A stretch of DNA of 64,000 nucleotides from an uncultured Paracoccaceae bacterium (GTDB taxonomy: Bacteria > Pseudomonadota > Alphaproteobacteria > Rhodobacterales > Rhodobacteraceae), in the NCBI GenBank assembly GCA_947492585.1, contig CANLND010000008.1, positions 1 through 64,000 on the forward strand, read 5' to 3'. Position numbers and translations under genes: made by a program. Positions 27,373 to 35,393 of this stretch are shown piece by piece. The notes under the pieces were generated by a model that made no database searches, was not told the DNA's origin, and saw only the letters and a program-made list of their open reading frames with translations. Within the stretch, counting starts at the first letter, position 1; each line of letters opens with the position of its first letter.

Positions 27373-28608
27373 TCACGCTGCTGCTTCGGACTCGTTCTTG
27401 CCCAAATCATGCAAGGACTGTGCCAACTTCCCGATTTCCTTGCGCAATGCGCATTTGGGCGCTGACAAAGCCAAGGGCTGCCCGTGATCGCAGCTTTGTG
27501 TTATGATTTTGCCGCCGTCTGGCAGCTGTACGTCAATAGAAATCTCCAACGATTCCGCCAGTCGTTTGACCCGGCTTTTGCCGCTGAGATCTGTAAATTT
27601 GGGCGCGCGATTTAACGCAAAACGCAGTTTTTCAAACGGCAGATCTTCGGACTGCAGCGCACGTTTCATACGCAGCGCGTTTTGTGCTGAACGCATGTCC
27701 AGTTCTAGAATCGCAAAATAGAGATGCGCCATAGTCAAAACGGTTTCAGACCATTGCACCAAGGTGCCCGGCAGATCGATGACCACAAAATCAAAGTGCC
27801 GCCGCGCCATTTCAATCAGGCGCTGTACCTCTTCGGGGCCGATGAAATCTAATGGCAGCATATCCTTCGGTGCGGTCAACACCCGAAGCTTGTCCTGATA
27901 GGTCAGCAAGGCCTGGGAAAAGACTTCATCGTCCAGACTGTCCATATCGCTGAGCATCTCCGCCACCACATCGCGGCACGGCAGGTCCAAATAGGTGCCA
28001 ATAGAGCCGCGCTGCAAATCCAGATCAATCAGGCAGACGCTGGGTGTCTGATCGCTGGTCCGTTCCGCAATCTCCCAGGCCAGATTCACTGCAAGCGTGG
28101 TGGCACCAACGCCGCCAGACAGGCCGTGACACACCACCACCGCGCCATCGCGGCTGTTGTTACCGCTAAGCGGCACCGCGGGAGTTTCGACCGGAGCCGG
28201 CGCGGGCAGGCGCAGCCGATCGATGGCGGATTGCAGCTCTTGTTCTGGCAGCGGATAGGGAATGAATTCATCTGCACCTTGGCGCAGCAATGTGTGTAGG
28301 GCTGTTGGCGTGACGTCTTCGGCAATCAGGATGACCTTGATGTCCAGGGCCTTGGCCTGGGTAATGATTTCACCCATCTGATCAAGGATGTCTTCGTCTT
28401 GGGCGTCGATTGCCAGCGCAACAAATTCCAGCGCACGCGCTTCGTTCTGCTGGAAAAAGGCTAACGCTTCGGCAAACCCTAAATCCCCCCAGGACTCGCC
28501 CAGGGCCGTTTCCATGTCTTCGATCAACAGATCAAAGTTTTGCACATCCCGGCTGATGGTACAGGCGGTGATCGCGTCGGTCTCTGGGTGCGGCTGATCG
28601 CTGCTCAT
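27373..28608 (-). CDS. cpaE: Tad pilus localisation ATPase CpaE/TadZ
   Basis: A 411-residue MinD/ParA-like protein. The first 135 residues form a receiver-like domain lacking obvious phosphotransfer signature. The ATPase half starts with the deviant Walker A HGLSGGVGATTLAVNLA and continues with VCLIDLDLQRGSIGTYLDLP and DFVVIDLPGTLVQWSE. The Lys expected early in the deviant P-loop (KGGxGK) is not present in SGGVGAT, a change shared by many CpaE proteins. I start at 28608 (MSSDQPHPETD), nine bases after GAGG, instead of nine codons upstream. Confidence 0.92.
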   Translation of the reverse strand: MSSDQPHPETDAITACTISRDVQNFDLLIEDMETALGESWGDLGFAEALAFFQQNEARALEFVALAIDAQDEDILDQMGEIITQAKALDIKVILIAEDVTPTALHTLLRQGADEFIPYPLPEQELQSAIDRLRLPAPAPVETPAVPLSGNNSRDGAVVVCHGLSGGVGATTLAVNLAWEIAERTSDQTPSVCLIDLDLQRGSIGTYLDLPCRDVVAEMLSDMDSLDDEVFSQALLTYQDKLRVLTAPKDMLPLDFIGPEEVQRLIEMARRHFDFVVIDLPGTLVQWSETVLTMAHLYFAILELDMRSAQNALRMKRALQSEDLPFEKLRFALNRAPKFTDLSGKSRVKRLAESLEISIDVQLPDGGKIITQSCDHGQPLALSAPKCALRKEIGKLAQSLHDLGKNESEAAA

Positions 28609-28765
28609 TGCCTTTATCCTCTTCGGTCGGTGCACCCGGCATGAGAGCCGGGTCGGGCTGTTGCGTTCTGCAGGTACAGCTCACCTCGTGAAGATAAGAT
28701 CGCGGAAAATCTAGGCAAGATTTGGGCCAAAAAGCCCCAATTGTGAGGAATTGTTTAAGAATGGG

Positions 28766-28788
28766 AAACACGCCGTGGAGGCGTGTTT
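28766..28788 (-). terminator. Hairpin after the OmpA-like lipoprotein gene
   Basis: AAACACGCC (28766–28774) pairs with GGCGTGTTT (28780–28788) around five bases. It lies 20 bases past the OmpA-like stop and before cpaE. The T run on the minus strand is short, so read-through is likely. Confidence 0.6.
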
Positions 28789-28808
28789 TGTGCTTTTAAG
28801 TCAAATAC

Positions 28809-29441
28809 TTACTCAGCGGCAATCGTGCTGTTTAGCCCGTCATCGTGGGTAAGCGTGGTCGCGGCTACTGCGCTTTCAACATAGTCGCGGTAGATGATTT
28901 GGGCATATTTGCCGTCCAGCACAGATCTGTTGTTGGAAACGAATCCCGACACTTCGGTCACCGTGCGGCGATTGCGCCGTTCGCGGGACTGAACTGCAAT
29001 CACAGGCTGGGTTTCTCCAAAGGACACCACCGCTTGCAGGCGGCGACGACTGATGCCTTTTGACACCAGATAATTCACTGTCGCATTGGCACGGCGCTTG
29101 CCCAAGCTGTGGTTAAAGGCGTTCCCGCCCACCGCATCCGTGTGGCCAAAGACCTTGAACCGCACCTCGGGGAATTGTTTGATCCAATGGGCCTGACGGT
29201 CCAATACAGCCATAGACTGCGCATCAAGACGGGCGCTGTTGAATTCAAAGTTGATGGTGTTTGGAACTTCGCGGGCAAACCGCTGGCCCAACTGGATGAC
29301 GTAATCCAGTTCACCATTCAGAACCGCCGAATTGTGACGGTTGGCGTCCCCAAAAGAACTGCGTCCCAGTTCAAGCCCGGCCTCGTTGGTACAGGCACCG
29401 GCAAGTACAACAAGGCCCAACAGGAGTGGTCGTTTCAACAT
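28809..29441 (-). CDS. OmpA-family lipoprotein of the Tad locus
   Basis: A 210-residue lipoprotein (lipobox LAGAC, Cys17). The OmpA C-terminal domain contains TINFEFNSARLDAQSMAVLD, KVFGHTDAVGGNAFNHSLGK and KRRANATVNYLVSKGIS, so peptidoglycan binding is expected. A unique tail of about 60 residues follows. I start at 29441, nine bases after GGAG, not at the earlier 29456 ATG. It lies 18 bases after cpaC and may anchor the secretin to the wall. Confidence 0.87.
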   Translation of the reverse strand: MLKRPLLLGLVVLAGACTNEAGLELGRSSFGDANRHNSAVLNGELDYVIQLGQRFAREVPNTINFEFNSARLDAQSMAVLDRQAHWIKQFPEVRFKVFGHTDAVGGNAFNHSLGKRRANATVNYLVSKGISRRRLQAVVSFGETQPVIAVQSRERRNRRTVTEVSGFVSNNRSVLDGKYAQIIYRDYVESAVAATTLTHDDGLNSTIAAE

Positions 29442-29459
29442 GATCCTATACTCCATCTA

Positions 29460-30854
29460 TCAATCAAGGACATAGCCATATGAACCGGTAAAGTCCTGCC
29501 GTGCGACTTCGCCTGCGGCGCCTTTTTGGTTGCGCGAGGTGCGGCCAAACAGGAACAGGTCAGCTTCGCTGGGGGGGGCTACACGGTCAGTGGGCAGAGT
29601 CAGAGCTTCGCCGCGGGTGGGCGAGACAAGGTGTGCGCTGATGATGACCACCAGCTCGGTCTGTTCGCGACGGTAATCGGCACTGCGGAACAGCGCGCCC
29701 AGAATGGGCACGTCGCCAATCCAGGGCAACTGTGTTGTTGAATCTACAAAGTCATCCTGAATCAAGCCCGCAATTGCAAAGCTTTCGCCGTCACGCAGCT
29801 CCACGGTGGTGCTGGTTTCGCGCCGGCTGAACGCCGCGATTTCCAAGCCGCCAGACGCAAATGTATTTTCGGGGTCGATGGAGGACACGGCGGCTTTTAG
29901 TTCCAGATTGATCAGATCCTGATCGACGACGCGTGGAATGAAATCCAGCTCGATCCCAAACGGTTTGAATTCGACAGATATGCCGTCATCGCCGTCAAAT
30001 ACCGGCACGGGATATTCCCCGCCCGCCAGAAACCGAGCTTCTTGGCCCGACAGAGCGGATAGGTTCGGTTCCGCCAATGTACGGACGACGCCTTTGCTTT
30101 CCAACGCTTCGAACAGCAGGCCCAGTTCCACCGAACCAATGCCAAAGTTAAACGCGATAGCGCCTTCGTCACCGCCACGCAGAGCCAGCGGCGTATCAAT
30201 TCCATTGTCGCCCAACAGGAAGGTGCCTGTTTCACCGCGGGTATTGCCGTTTTCACTGCGCAAACCAAAGGATGAACGCAATTGTTTTGACGCGCTGCGC
30301 TGCATTTCCGCAAAGCGCACTTTCAGCATAACCTGCTGAACACCGCCCACGGACATCAGGTTGGACACCCGTTCCGGCGCATAGCGTTCCGCCAGATCCA
30401 TGGCCCGTTGCAGGCGCGCCGCGCTCGACACTGTGCCAGACAGAACAATGCCGTCGTTTGCAGTACGCACTTCGATTTTTTCACCGGGCAGGATTTGCCG
30501 CAGCCTCTCTTTGAATTCGCTGACATCTGCCGCGACACGCACGTTGACGTTAGAAATCAATTGGCCCGCCGCATCCAATAGCGTCAGTGTCGTCAGGCCG
30601 GGGGTCTTACCCAGCACATAGATCGAACGATCAGACAGCGAGGAAATATCCGCAATGCCGGGGTTCGCAATGGTGATCTCTGCAAAGGGTGTTTCGCTTT
30701 CGACCACCACGGCGCGGTTCATCGGCACATCGAGCGTGGCGCTCGCACCTTTTCGAACCACACGAAGTTCATTCGCCTCGGTAGGGTTGGCCACGGGTAA
30801 AACAGTCAGCATACACCCTGTTAGGGTGGCTGCAATAAAACGCCTAAATATCAT
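29460..30854 (-). CDS. cpaC: Tad pilus outer-membrane secretin CpaC/RcpA
   Basis: A 464-residue secretin. A signal peptide (MIFRRFIAATLTGCMLTVLP...) is followed by the pilus-specific N-domain (LRVVRKGASATLDVPMNRAV, ISSLSDRSIYVLGKTPGLTT). A BON-like domain (GIVLSGTVSSAARLQRAMDL) and the secretin core follow, with VRTLAEPNLSALSGQEARFL and VPILGALFRSADYRREQTEL. It forms the outer-membrane channel for the Flp fibre. The ATG at 30854 is preferred over 30875 because it starts the signal peptide directly and has an AGG site. Confidence 0.94.
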   Translation of the reverse strand: MIFRRFIAATLTGCMLTVLPVANPTEANELRVVRKGASATLDVPMNRAVVVESETPFAEITIANPGIADISSLSDRSIYVLGKTPGLTTLTLLDAAGQLISNVNVRVAADVSEFKERLRQILPGEKIEVRTANDGIVLSGTVSSAARLQRAMDLAERYAPERVSNLMSVGGVQQVMLKVRFAEMQRSASKQLRSSFGLRSENGNTRGETGTFLLGDNGIDTPLALRGGDEGAIAFNFGIGSVELGLLFEALESKGVVRTLAEPNLSALSGQEARFLAGGEYPVPVFDGDDGISVEFKPFGIELDFIPRVVDQDLINLELKAAVSSIDPENTFASGGLEIAAFSRRETSTTVELRDGESFAIAGLIQDDFVDSTTQLPWIGDVPILGALFRSADYRREQTELVVIISAHLVSPTRGEALTLPTDRVAPPSEADLFLFGRTSRNQKGAAGEVARQDFTGSYGYVLD

Positions 30855-31000
30855 GTGACCTGCCTTTCCGATCACGCCTCAGAATGGGGTCATTTTGCCC
30901 CTGTTTTGGGAACTCTGCGGCAATTCATTTACCTTTGCAAGAAAAGTTCTCTGCGGCAGGGCAGGCTGTGGGGGCGCAGCAACAGACAGAGTTCACATGT

Positions 31001-31035
31001 AAAAATCCAGATCAGGCGCTTGCGGCCTGATCTGG
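31001..31035 (-). terminator. Rho-independent terminator after cpaB
   Basis: On the minus strand CCAGATCAGGC pairs perfectly with GCCTGATCTGG around seven bases and is followed by ATTTTTAC. It ends the flp–cpaB unit; cpaC starts about 150 bases further on and must have its own promoter or depend on read-through. Confidence 0.9.
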
Positions 31036-31085
31036 ACTGTAACGCGTGGCGTTAACCTTTGACATCGCTGGGAAATTCTCTGCCC

Positions 31086-31943
31086 TTAGCTTGGGCAGGG
31101 GATCTGGGTCACAACAACCTCGGCACCGCGGCGGTTGCGGATGGTGCAAACGCGGTCTTCCTTAAGTGGGACAGGGGCTTCGAATTCAGCCAGACCCAGC
31201 AATTTGCGTTGATCCACTTCGACCACTTCGGCAATGGTGTCATCCTGCGCGCCCACCAGCGACAATGACAGACGCCCGGTGGATTGTGCCTGCGCCAGAG
31301 CTGCAACCTGTTCGGGCAGGGCTGCAACCGTAACCGTACGGGCAATCACGGCCTTATTTACGTCTCCGGCTTTCTGGTCCACGGCGATCAGTTCAATATT
31401 GGGCTGGATCAGGCGTGTCACATCGCCCGATGCGCGCCCCGACTCTTTTGCAATGCGTCCCGTCCAATAGACGTCGACTTTGTCACCTGGACGTAAGAAA
31501 CCCGACACCCCAGAGGTGACGTCGACCTTAATCGCAAACGCCCGCATGCCCCGTTCCAACCGGGTGGTAATGCCCGCATCTTCACCCGGCCGGGTGACTT
31601 TTACTTTCAGGATTGCTTCGTCTTTTTCCATTGCGCGCAGCACGATACGTTCGTCTTCAGGACGCTCTGACAAAAACAGGGTCTCTAACGTTTGGAATGT
31701 GCCCTCGGGCAGGCTGGCCTGCGGCCAACGGACCGTGCGAACATGTTCTGGTTTTAGATGTTGGCCATATTTCAAAGGGGTGGTCGCCACCAGGACGTCC
31801 ACGGTGGGAATGCTGTCCCCACGATTGGCGCGTTCATAGGCCAGCGCGTTTTGATAGGCAGAAAACTGCTTCTTAACCATCATAGCAGCGCCACCGGCGA
31901 GGGCGACGCCCACAATTAACACAAGTCCAAATACGGCGCGCAT
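31086..31943 (-). CDS. cpaB: Flp pilus assembly protein CpaB/RcpC
   Basis: A 285-residue periplasmic protein anchored by an N-terminal helix (MRAVFGLVLIVGVALAGGAA). An SAF domain (VDVLVATTPLKYGQHLKPEH) is followed by the RcpC domain, including RGMRAFAIKVDVTSGVSGFL and RPGDKVDVYWTG. It links the secretin to peptidoglycan and stabilises it. It sits directly downstream of the second pilin gene and upstream of a strong terminator. Confidence 0.93.
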   Translation of the reverse strand: MRAVFGLVLIVGVALAGGAAMMVKKQFSAYQNALAYERANRGDSIPTVDVLVATTPLKYGQHLKPEHVRTVRWPQASLPEGTFQTLETLFLSERPEDERIVLRAMEKDEAILKVKVTRPGEDAGITTRLERGMRAFAIKVDVTSGVSGFLRPGDKVDVYWTGRIAKESGRASGDVTRLIQPNIELIAVDQKAGDVNKAVIARTVTVAALPEQVAALAQAQSTGRLSLSLVGAQDDTIAEVVEVDQRKLLGLAEFEAPVPLKEDRVCTIRNRRGAEVVVTQIPCPS

Positions 31944-32046
31944 CGTGGTCCTCTTGGTTCTGAATGCCTAAAGTCGCGGCTTCTGATACTCTCAAAAACC
32001 GGTTCCAAAGCTGTTAATATCTCGTTTAATCTGGCGTGGATTTTAT

Positions 32047-32229
32047 TCAAAAGACCACAACAACCGCACTAGCCATGGCTGCGGCAATATCGGTCAGAAA
32101 GTTCGAGGTAACGTCGCGTATCGATTTGAAGCCAAAGACCGCAAGGAAAACGGCCGCGGCGCAAAGAACCACCCAGTCGACGCTCACCGCGCCATCTTCA
32201 TCCATTAAAAACCGTTTGATTTTTGTCAT
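32047..32229 (-). CDS. flp: Flp-type pilin (second copy)
   Basis: A 60-residue prepilin. The leader MTKIKRFLMDEDG precedes AVSVDWVVLCAAAVFLAVFG, the hydrophobic helix that packs in the fibre core. CpaA should cut after the Gly. Position +5 is Asp where most type IV pilins have Glu. The C-terminus after the helix is short and valine-rich. It is less well supplied with a ribosome site than the first pilin and follows it after 119 bases containing a hairpin, so it is probably a minor pilin. Confidence 0.85.
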   Translation of the reverse strand: MTKIKRFLMDEDGAVSVDWVVLCAAAVFLAVFGFKSIRDVTSNFLTDIAAAMASAVVVVF

Positions 32230-32297
32230 GCGTCTGGCCCCCTATTGAGGTTGCGCTGCGCAGCACCCCGATGCCGCCACGTCGCGTCGTGTGACCC

Positions 32298-32320
32298 GCC
32301 CGCCAAGATAGAAGGCGGGC
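32298..32320 (-). terminator. Hairpin between the two flp genes
   Basis: GCCCGCC and GGCGGGC form a perfect seven-pair stem around nine bases. It has no T tract and probably stabilises the upstream pilin transcript or attenuates read-through. Confidence 0.55.
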
Positions 32321-32348
32321 CACGTAAGCCTGAAATCTGCGGATCAGA

Positions 32349-32549
32349 TTAAGGTGTGACGCCGAGGTTTACAGACACAGTTGTCGCTGTAAGCGAAGAG
32401 TCAGCGTTGCTGGCCAGGCTGTCGATACCGCTTGCGATACCGGTGTAAGCAACGCCTGCCAGCGCACAAACGGCTGCGGTCAGAACAACCCAGTCAACTG
32501 TCACGGCACCGTCTTCGTCTTTGCGGAAGTTTTTGAAGAATTTGATCAT
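32349..32549 (-). CDS. flp: Flp-type major pilin
   Basis: A 66-residue prepilin: leader MIKFFKNFRKDEDG, then AVTVDWVVLTAAVCALAGVA and a C-terminal portion rich in Ser/Thr/Ala (SLASNADSSLTATTVSVNLG). Cleavage after Gly14 would leave a mature pilin of about 52 residues. As in the second copy, +5 is Asp. A strong GGAGGGA ribosome site precedes the ATG at 32549; a longer frame upstream is not pilin-like. It is first in the Tad unit and probably the major subunit. Confidence 0.9.
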   Translation of the reverse strand: MIKFFKNFRKDEDGAVTVDWVVLTAAVCALAGVAYTGIASGIDSLASNADSSLTATTVSVNLGVTP

Positions 32550-32908
32550 GGTAAGTCCCTCCAAAGGATCTCGTATGTTAAACCAACCTCGGCGGCCGTT
32601 GCTGGGGGTTTGCTCTCTCACCAGCGTGTCCCCTGTCCGTCGTGGTATGCACATATATAGCCTGCGGAGCGTGGCAGGATTTGGGCTGAAACCCGGAATC
32701 TCTTGCCGCATTTTAACTTTTTGATAGCAAACTCTATAAGGTGTTGAAGTTTAATGATATTAACTAAAAATTCACCTTCATACTCATGGTCAGGCTGTGG
32801 CGAAAAGGGCCAATTGTGGCGAAATCGCCTGAATCAACGGCTCAATTCTGGCAAATGACGCCTGAATCATTGAGAGTTGATTAAAGAGAAACCTAACCGA
32901 GTCTTGTG
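32550..32908. promoter_or_regulatory. Divergent control region between flp and the lytic transglycosylase
   Basis: No gene is visible in these 359 bases. The centre is AT-rich. TTAA-N7-TTCA (32760–32774) is one mismatch from the alphaproteobacterial CtrA site TTAA-N7-TTAA, and another TTAA lies at 32751. To the right, an imperfect direct repeat occurs at 32811–32836 and 32843–32869. The arrangement suggests regulated expression of the pilus, but the promoters themselves are not clear by eye. Confidence 0.5.
32811..32869 (+). repeat. Imperfect direct repeats of about 32 bp
   Basis: The left copy has CAATTGTGGC (32811–32820) and GCCTGAATCA (32827–32836). The right copy has CAATTCTGGC (32843–32852) and the identical GCCTGAATCA (32860–32869). 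TGTGGCGAAA also occurs at 32796–32805 and 32815–32824. The spacing of about three helical turns suggests binding sites on one face of the DNA. Confidence 0.55.
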
Positions 32909-33724
32909 ATGCGCCGTGTAACCGCCTGTTTAATGGCCGCCGTTTGGGCCAATTCCGCCGCTCTGGCCCAAACGCCAGAAGCGCCTGCGCGTAAATCGCC
33001 AGCGCCATTCCCTGAATTTCAGTCCAAAAGCCTGAAACCCCCAAAGCCGGGCACGCAACAGCGCGTAACGATTCAAATCACACCGCCAGAACCGACCGTC
33101 AGCGTTTCACCACCAGACCCAAATGTCGCCAAAACCGCCAGTGGGCAATACGCATGGTTCTGGGATAAGATCTCACCAGGATTAGAAGGCACCGGACCCG
33201 CGCGTCTGGATGATGCGCTTCAGGTGATCAAGGGGGCACAGAAAGTCACCACACCGCGTCTCTCAGATCTGCAAGACATCATCTCGGCCAATGCGGTGCC
33301 GATTCTGCTGGAAACGGTGCAGGCGCCGATCTCCCCGGCACTTGTCCTCGCGATGATATCGGTTGAAAGCGCCGGCCAGACAGATGCGGTGAGCACAGCA
33401 GGTGCAGAAGGGTTGATGCAGTTGATGCCAGATACCGCCAAACAGTTTGGGGTGTCAGACCCACTTGACCCGGCACAGAACATCGCAGGCGGCGTGCGTT
33501 ACCTCAGCTGGTTGATGGAGAAATTTGATGGCGATCCCATACTGGTGCTGGCGGGCTACAATGCGGGGGCTGGATCGATCCGGGATCATCACGGGGTGCC
33601 CGATTATGCAGAAACGCGGGACTATGTCCCCAAGGTTCTGGCGGCCTTTGAAGTGGCCCGCAGCCTGTGCAAAACGCCACCCTTGCTGATGTCGGATGGC
33701 TGCGTGTTTCAGCACATGAACTAA
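32909..33724 (+). CDS. Lytic transglycosylase, SLT family
   Basis: A 271-residue periplasmic protein. A signal peptide (MRRVTACLMAAVWANSAALA) and a proline-rich linker lead to an SLT domain from about residue 140. It has the catalytic Glu in MISVESAGQTDAVSTAGAEG, then LMQLMPDTAKQFGV and LAGYNAGAGSIRDH. I use the ATG at 32909; a GTG one codon upstream is possible. It faces the flp genes and could open the wall for the Tad pilus, like VirB1-type enzymes, which is an inference from position. Confidence 0.92.
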   Translation: MRRVTACLMAAVWANSAALAQTPEAPARKSPAPFPEFQSKSLKPPKPGTQQRVTIQITPPEPTVSVSPPDPNVAKTASGQYAWFWDKISPGLEGTGPARLDDALQVIKGAQKVTTPRLSDLQDIISANAVPILLETVQAPISPALVLAMISVESAGQTDAVSTAGAEGLMQLMPDTAKQFGVSDPLDPAQNIAGGVRYLSWLMEKFDGDPILVLAGYNAGAGSIRDHHGVPDYAETRDYVPKVLAAFEVARSLCKTPPLLMSDGCVFQHMN

Positions 33725-33750
33725 GCGTCACACGGCGCCGAACCGCCTTG

Positions 33751-33821
33751 GCTTCTTTTTGGCGAAAAATACCCCGGGGTGAATGCGCCCCAATAGGGGT
33801 GCAGAGGGGCAGCGCCCCTCT
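33751..33821 (+). repeat. Roseobacter-type 3'-end repeat, copy A
   Basis: GCTTCTTTTTGGC (33751–33763) runs into GAAAAATACCCCGGGG, then a GC hairpin AGAGGGGC-AGC-GCCCCTCT (33803–33821). It starts 27 bases past the transglycosylase stop, in the same direction as that gene, and ends ten bases before the convergent scoB stop. Confidence 0.8.
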
Positions 33822-33830
33822 GACCTGTGT

Positions 33831-34460
33831 TTAGTTGACGAGGGTGGCTTTGGTTGATGATCGCATTTCGTCTTCGCTGACCCCGTCGGCCAGTTCCACG
33901 ATCTTTAATCCGCCTTCGACCACATCCAGAACACCAAGGTTGGTGATGATTCGGTCCACAACACCTTTGCCCGTCAATGGCAGGGTGCATTCCGGCAGAA
34001 CCTTGCTGTCGCCATGTTTATTGGTGTGATCCATCACAACCACCACACGCCCCACACCTGCAACAAGATCCATCGCACCGCCCATGCCCTTGACCAGCTT
34101 GCCGGGGATCATCCAGTTGGCCAGATCGCCATTTTCGGCCACTTCCATGGCACCAAGGATCGCCATAGCAATCTTGCCGCCGCGAATCATCGCAAATGAC
34201 TGGGCGCTGTCGAAATATGCAGTTTGGGGCAATTCAGTAATGGTTTGCTTGCCAGCATTGATCAGGTCCGGGTCTTCGTCGCCTTCGTAGGGAAAAGGCC
34301 CCATGCCAAGCATACCGTTTTCAGATTGCAGCGTGACCTCAACCCCGTCGGGGATATAGTTGGAGACCAGCGTTGGAATGCCAATTCCAAGATTCACATA
34401 CCAGCCGTCTTGCAGTTCCTGTGCGGCGCGTGCCGCCATTTGGTTCCGATCCCAAGGCAT
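33831..34460 (-). CDS. scoB: 3-oxoacid CoA-transferase subunit B
   Basis: A 209-residue beta subunit of a succinyl-CoA:3-ketoacid CoA-transferase. The active-site glutamate is in [14 protein letters not shown]; the GIGIPTLV and [20 protein letters not shown] blocks are also family marks. The enzyme activates acetoacetate or related ketoacids with CoA from succinyl-CoA. The start overlaps the scoA stop by one base, giving equal translation of both subunits. Confidence 0.95.
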   Translation of the reverse strand: MPWDRNQMAARAAQELQDGWYVNLGIGIPTLVSNYIPDGVEVTLQSENGMLGMGPFPYEGDEDPDLINAGKQTITELPQTAYFDSAQSFAMIRGGKIAMAILGAMEVAENGDLANWMIPGKLVKGMGGAMDLVAGVGRVVVVMDHTNKHGDSKVLPECTLPLTGKGVVDRIITNLGVLDVVEGGLKIVELADGVSEDEMRSSTKATLVN

Positions 34461-35182
34461 TATGCACCCTCCCTCTGACGAACTGTGCGCTGTTCGATGC
34501 GCTTCTCATGATCACCTTTGATAATGCGGTGCACATAGATGCCGGGCAGGTGAATGCTATCGGGATCCAAAGATCCGGTGGGGACGATCTCTTCGACCTC
34601 GACGACGCAGATTTTGCCGCAGGTGGCGGCAGGGGCATTAAAGTTCCGGGCGGTCTTGCGGAACACCAGATTGCCGGTTTCATCGGCTTTCCAGGCCTTC
34701 ACAATGGCCAGATCAGCAAAAATGCCCTCTTCCATGATATAGTCTTCCAGCGCGCCATCCGGTCCGGTGGGAAATTGTTTTTCCAGTTTTCCATCGGCAA
34801 TCACTGTGCCAACGCCGGTTTTGGTGAAAAAGCCGGGGATGCCCGCCCCTCCCGCACGCATGCGTTCCGCCAGGGTGCCCTGGGGGTTGAATTCCAGCTC
34901 CAGTTCACCGGACAAGTACTGGCGCATGAATTCGGCGTTTTCACCGACATAAGACGAGATCATCTTCTTGACCTGTTTGGTCTGCAACAAAATGCCGATG
35001 CCAAAGTCATCAACGCCTGCGTTGTTGGAAGCAAAAGACAGATCTTTGGTGCCGGCCTCTTTGATGGCCCGCAACAAAAGTTCAGGAATGCCGCAGAGGC
35101 CAAAGCCGCCTGCCGCAATCAACATGCCGTCAGTGAGCAGCCCGTCGAGGGCCGCCGTGGCATTGGGGTAGATTTTTTTCAT
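34460..35182 (-). CDS. scoA: 3-oxoacid CoA-transferase subunit A
   Basis: A 240-residue alpha subunit. The glycine-rich CoA-binding loop is in [20 protein letters not shown], and the family blocks [20 protein letters not shown] and [15 protein letters not shown] follow. It is first in the two-gene operon with scoB. Copy B of the 3'-end repeat lies 115 bases upstream of its start, belonging to topA. Degradation of ketone bodies or polyhydroxybutyrate is the expected role. Confidence 0.95.
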   Translation of the reverse strand: MKKIYPNATAALDGLLTDGMLIAAGGFGLCGIPELLLRAIKEAGTKDLSFASNNAGVDDFGIGILLQTKQVKKMISSYVGENAEFMRQYLSGELELEFNPQGTLAERMRAGGAGIPGFFTKTGVGTVIADGKLEKQFPTGPDGALEDYIMEEGIFADLAIVKAWKADETGNLVFRKTARNFNAPAATCGKICVVEVEEIVPTGSLDPDSIHLPGIYVHRIIKGDHEKRIEQRTVRQREGA

Positions 35183-35296
35183 AAAGCCCTCCCGGCGTGA
35201 TGGTCCACAAAGTTGTGGCGCGCGGATGGGGGTAAGTCAATGAATACGGAGAGAACTGCGTATTTCTACGGAAGTCCGTCTGGGCCGAAAGAGGGG

Positions 35297-35347
35297 CGAG
35301 GGGCCAGCCCCTCGCGCTCCCCGGGGTATTTCGGGCCAAAAAGAAGC
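35297..35347 (-). repeat. Roseobacter-type 3'-end repeat, copy B
   Basis: On the minus strand GCTTCTTTTTGGC is followed by CCGAAATACCCCGGGG and a hairpin CGAGGGGC-TG-GCCCCTCG. It starts 46 bases past the topA stop and points the same way as topA. Confidence 0.8.
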
Positions 35348-35393
35348 ACTGGGGTAGCGTTGTGCGTCTTGCTGAGACCTCATTGGCAAAGGG

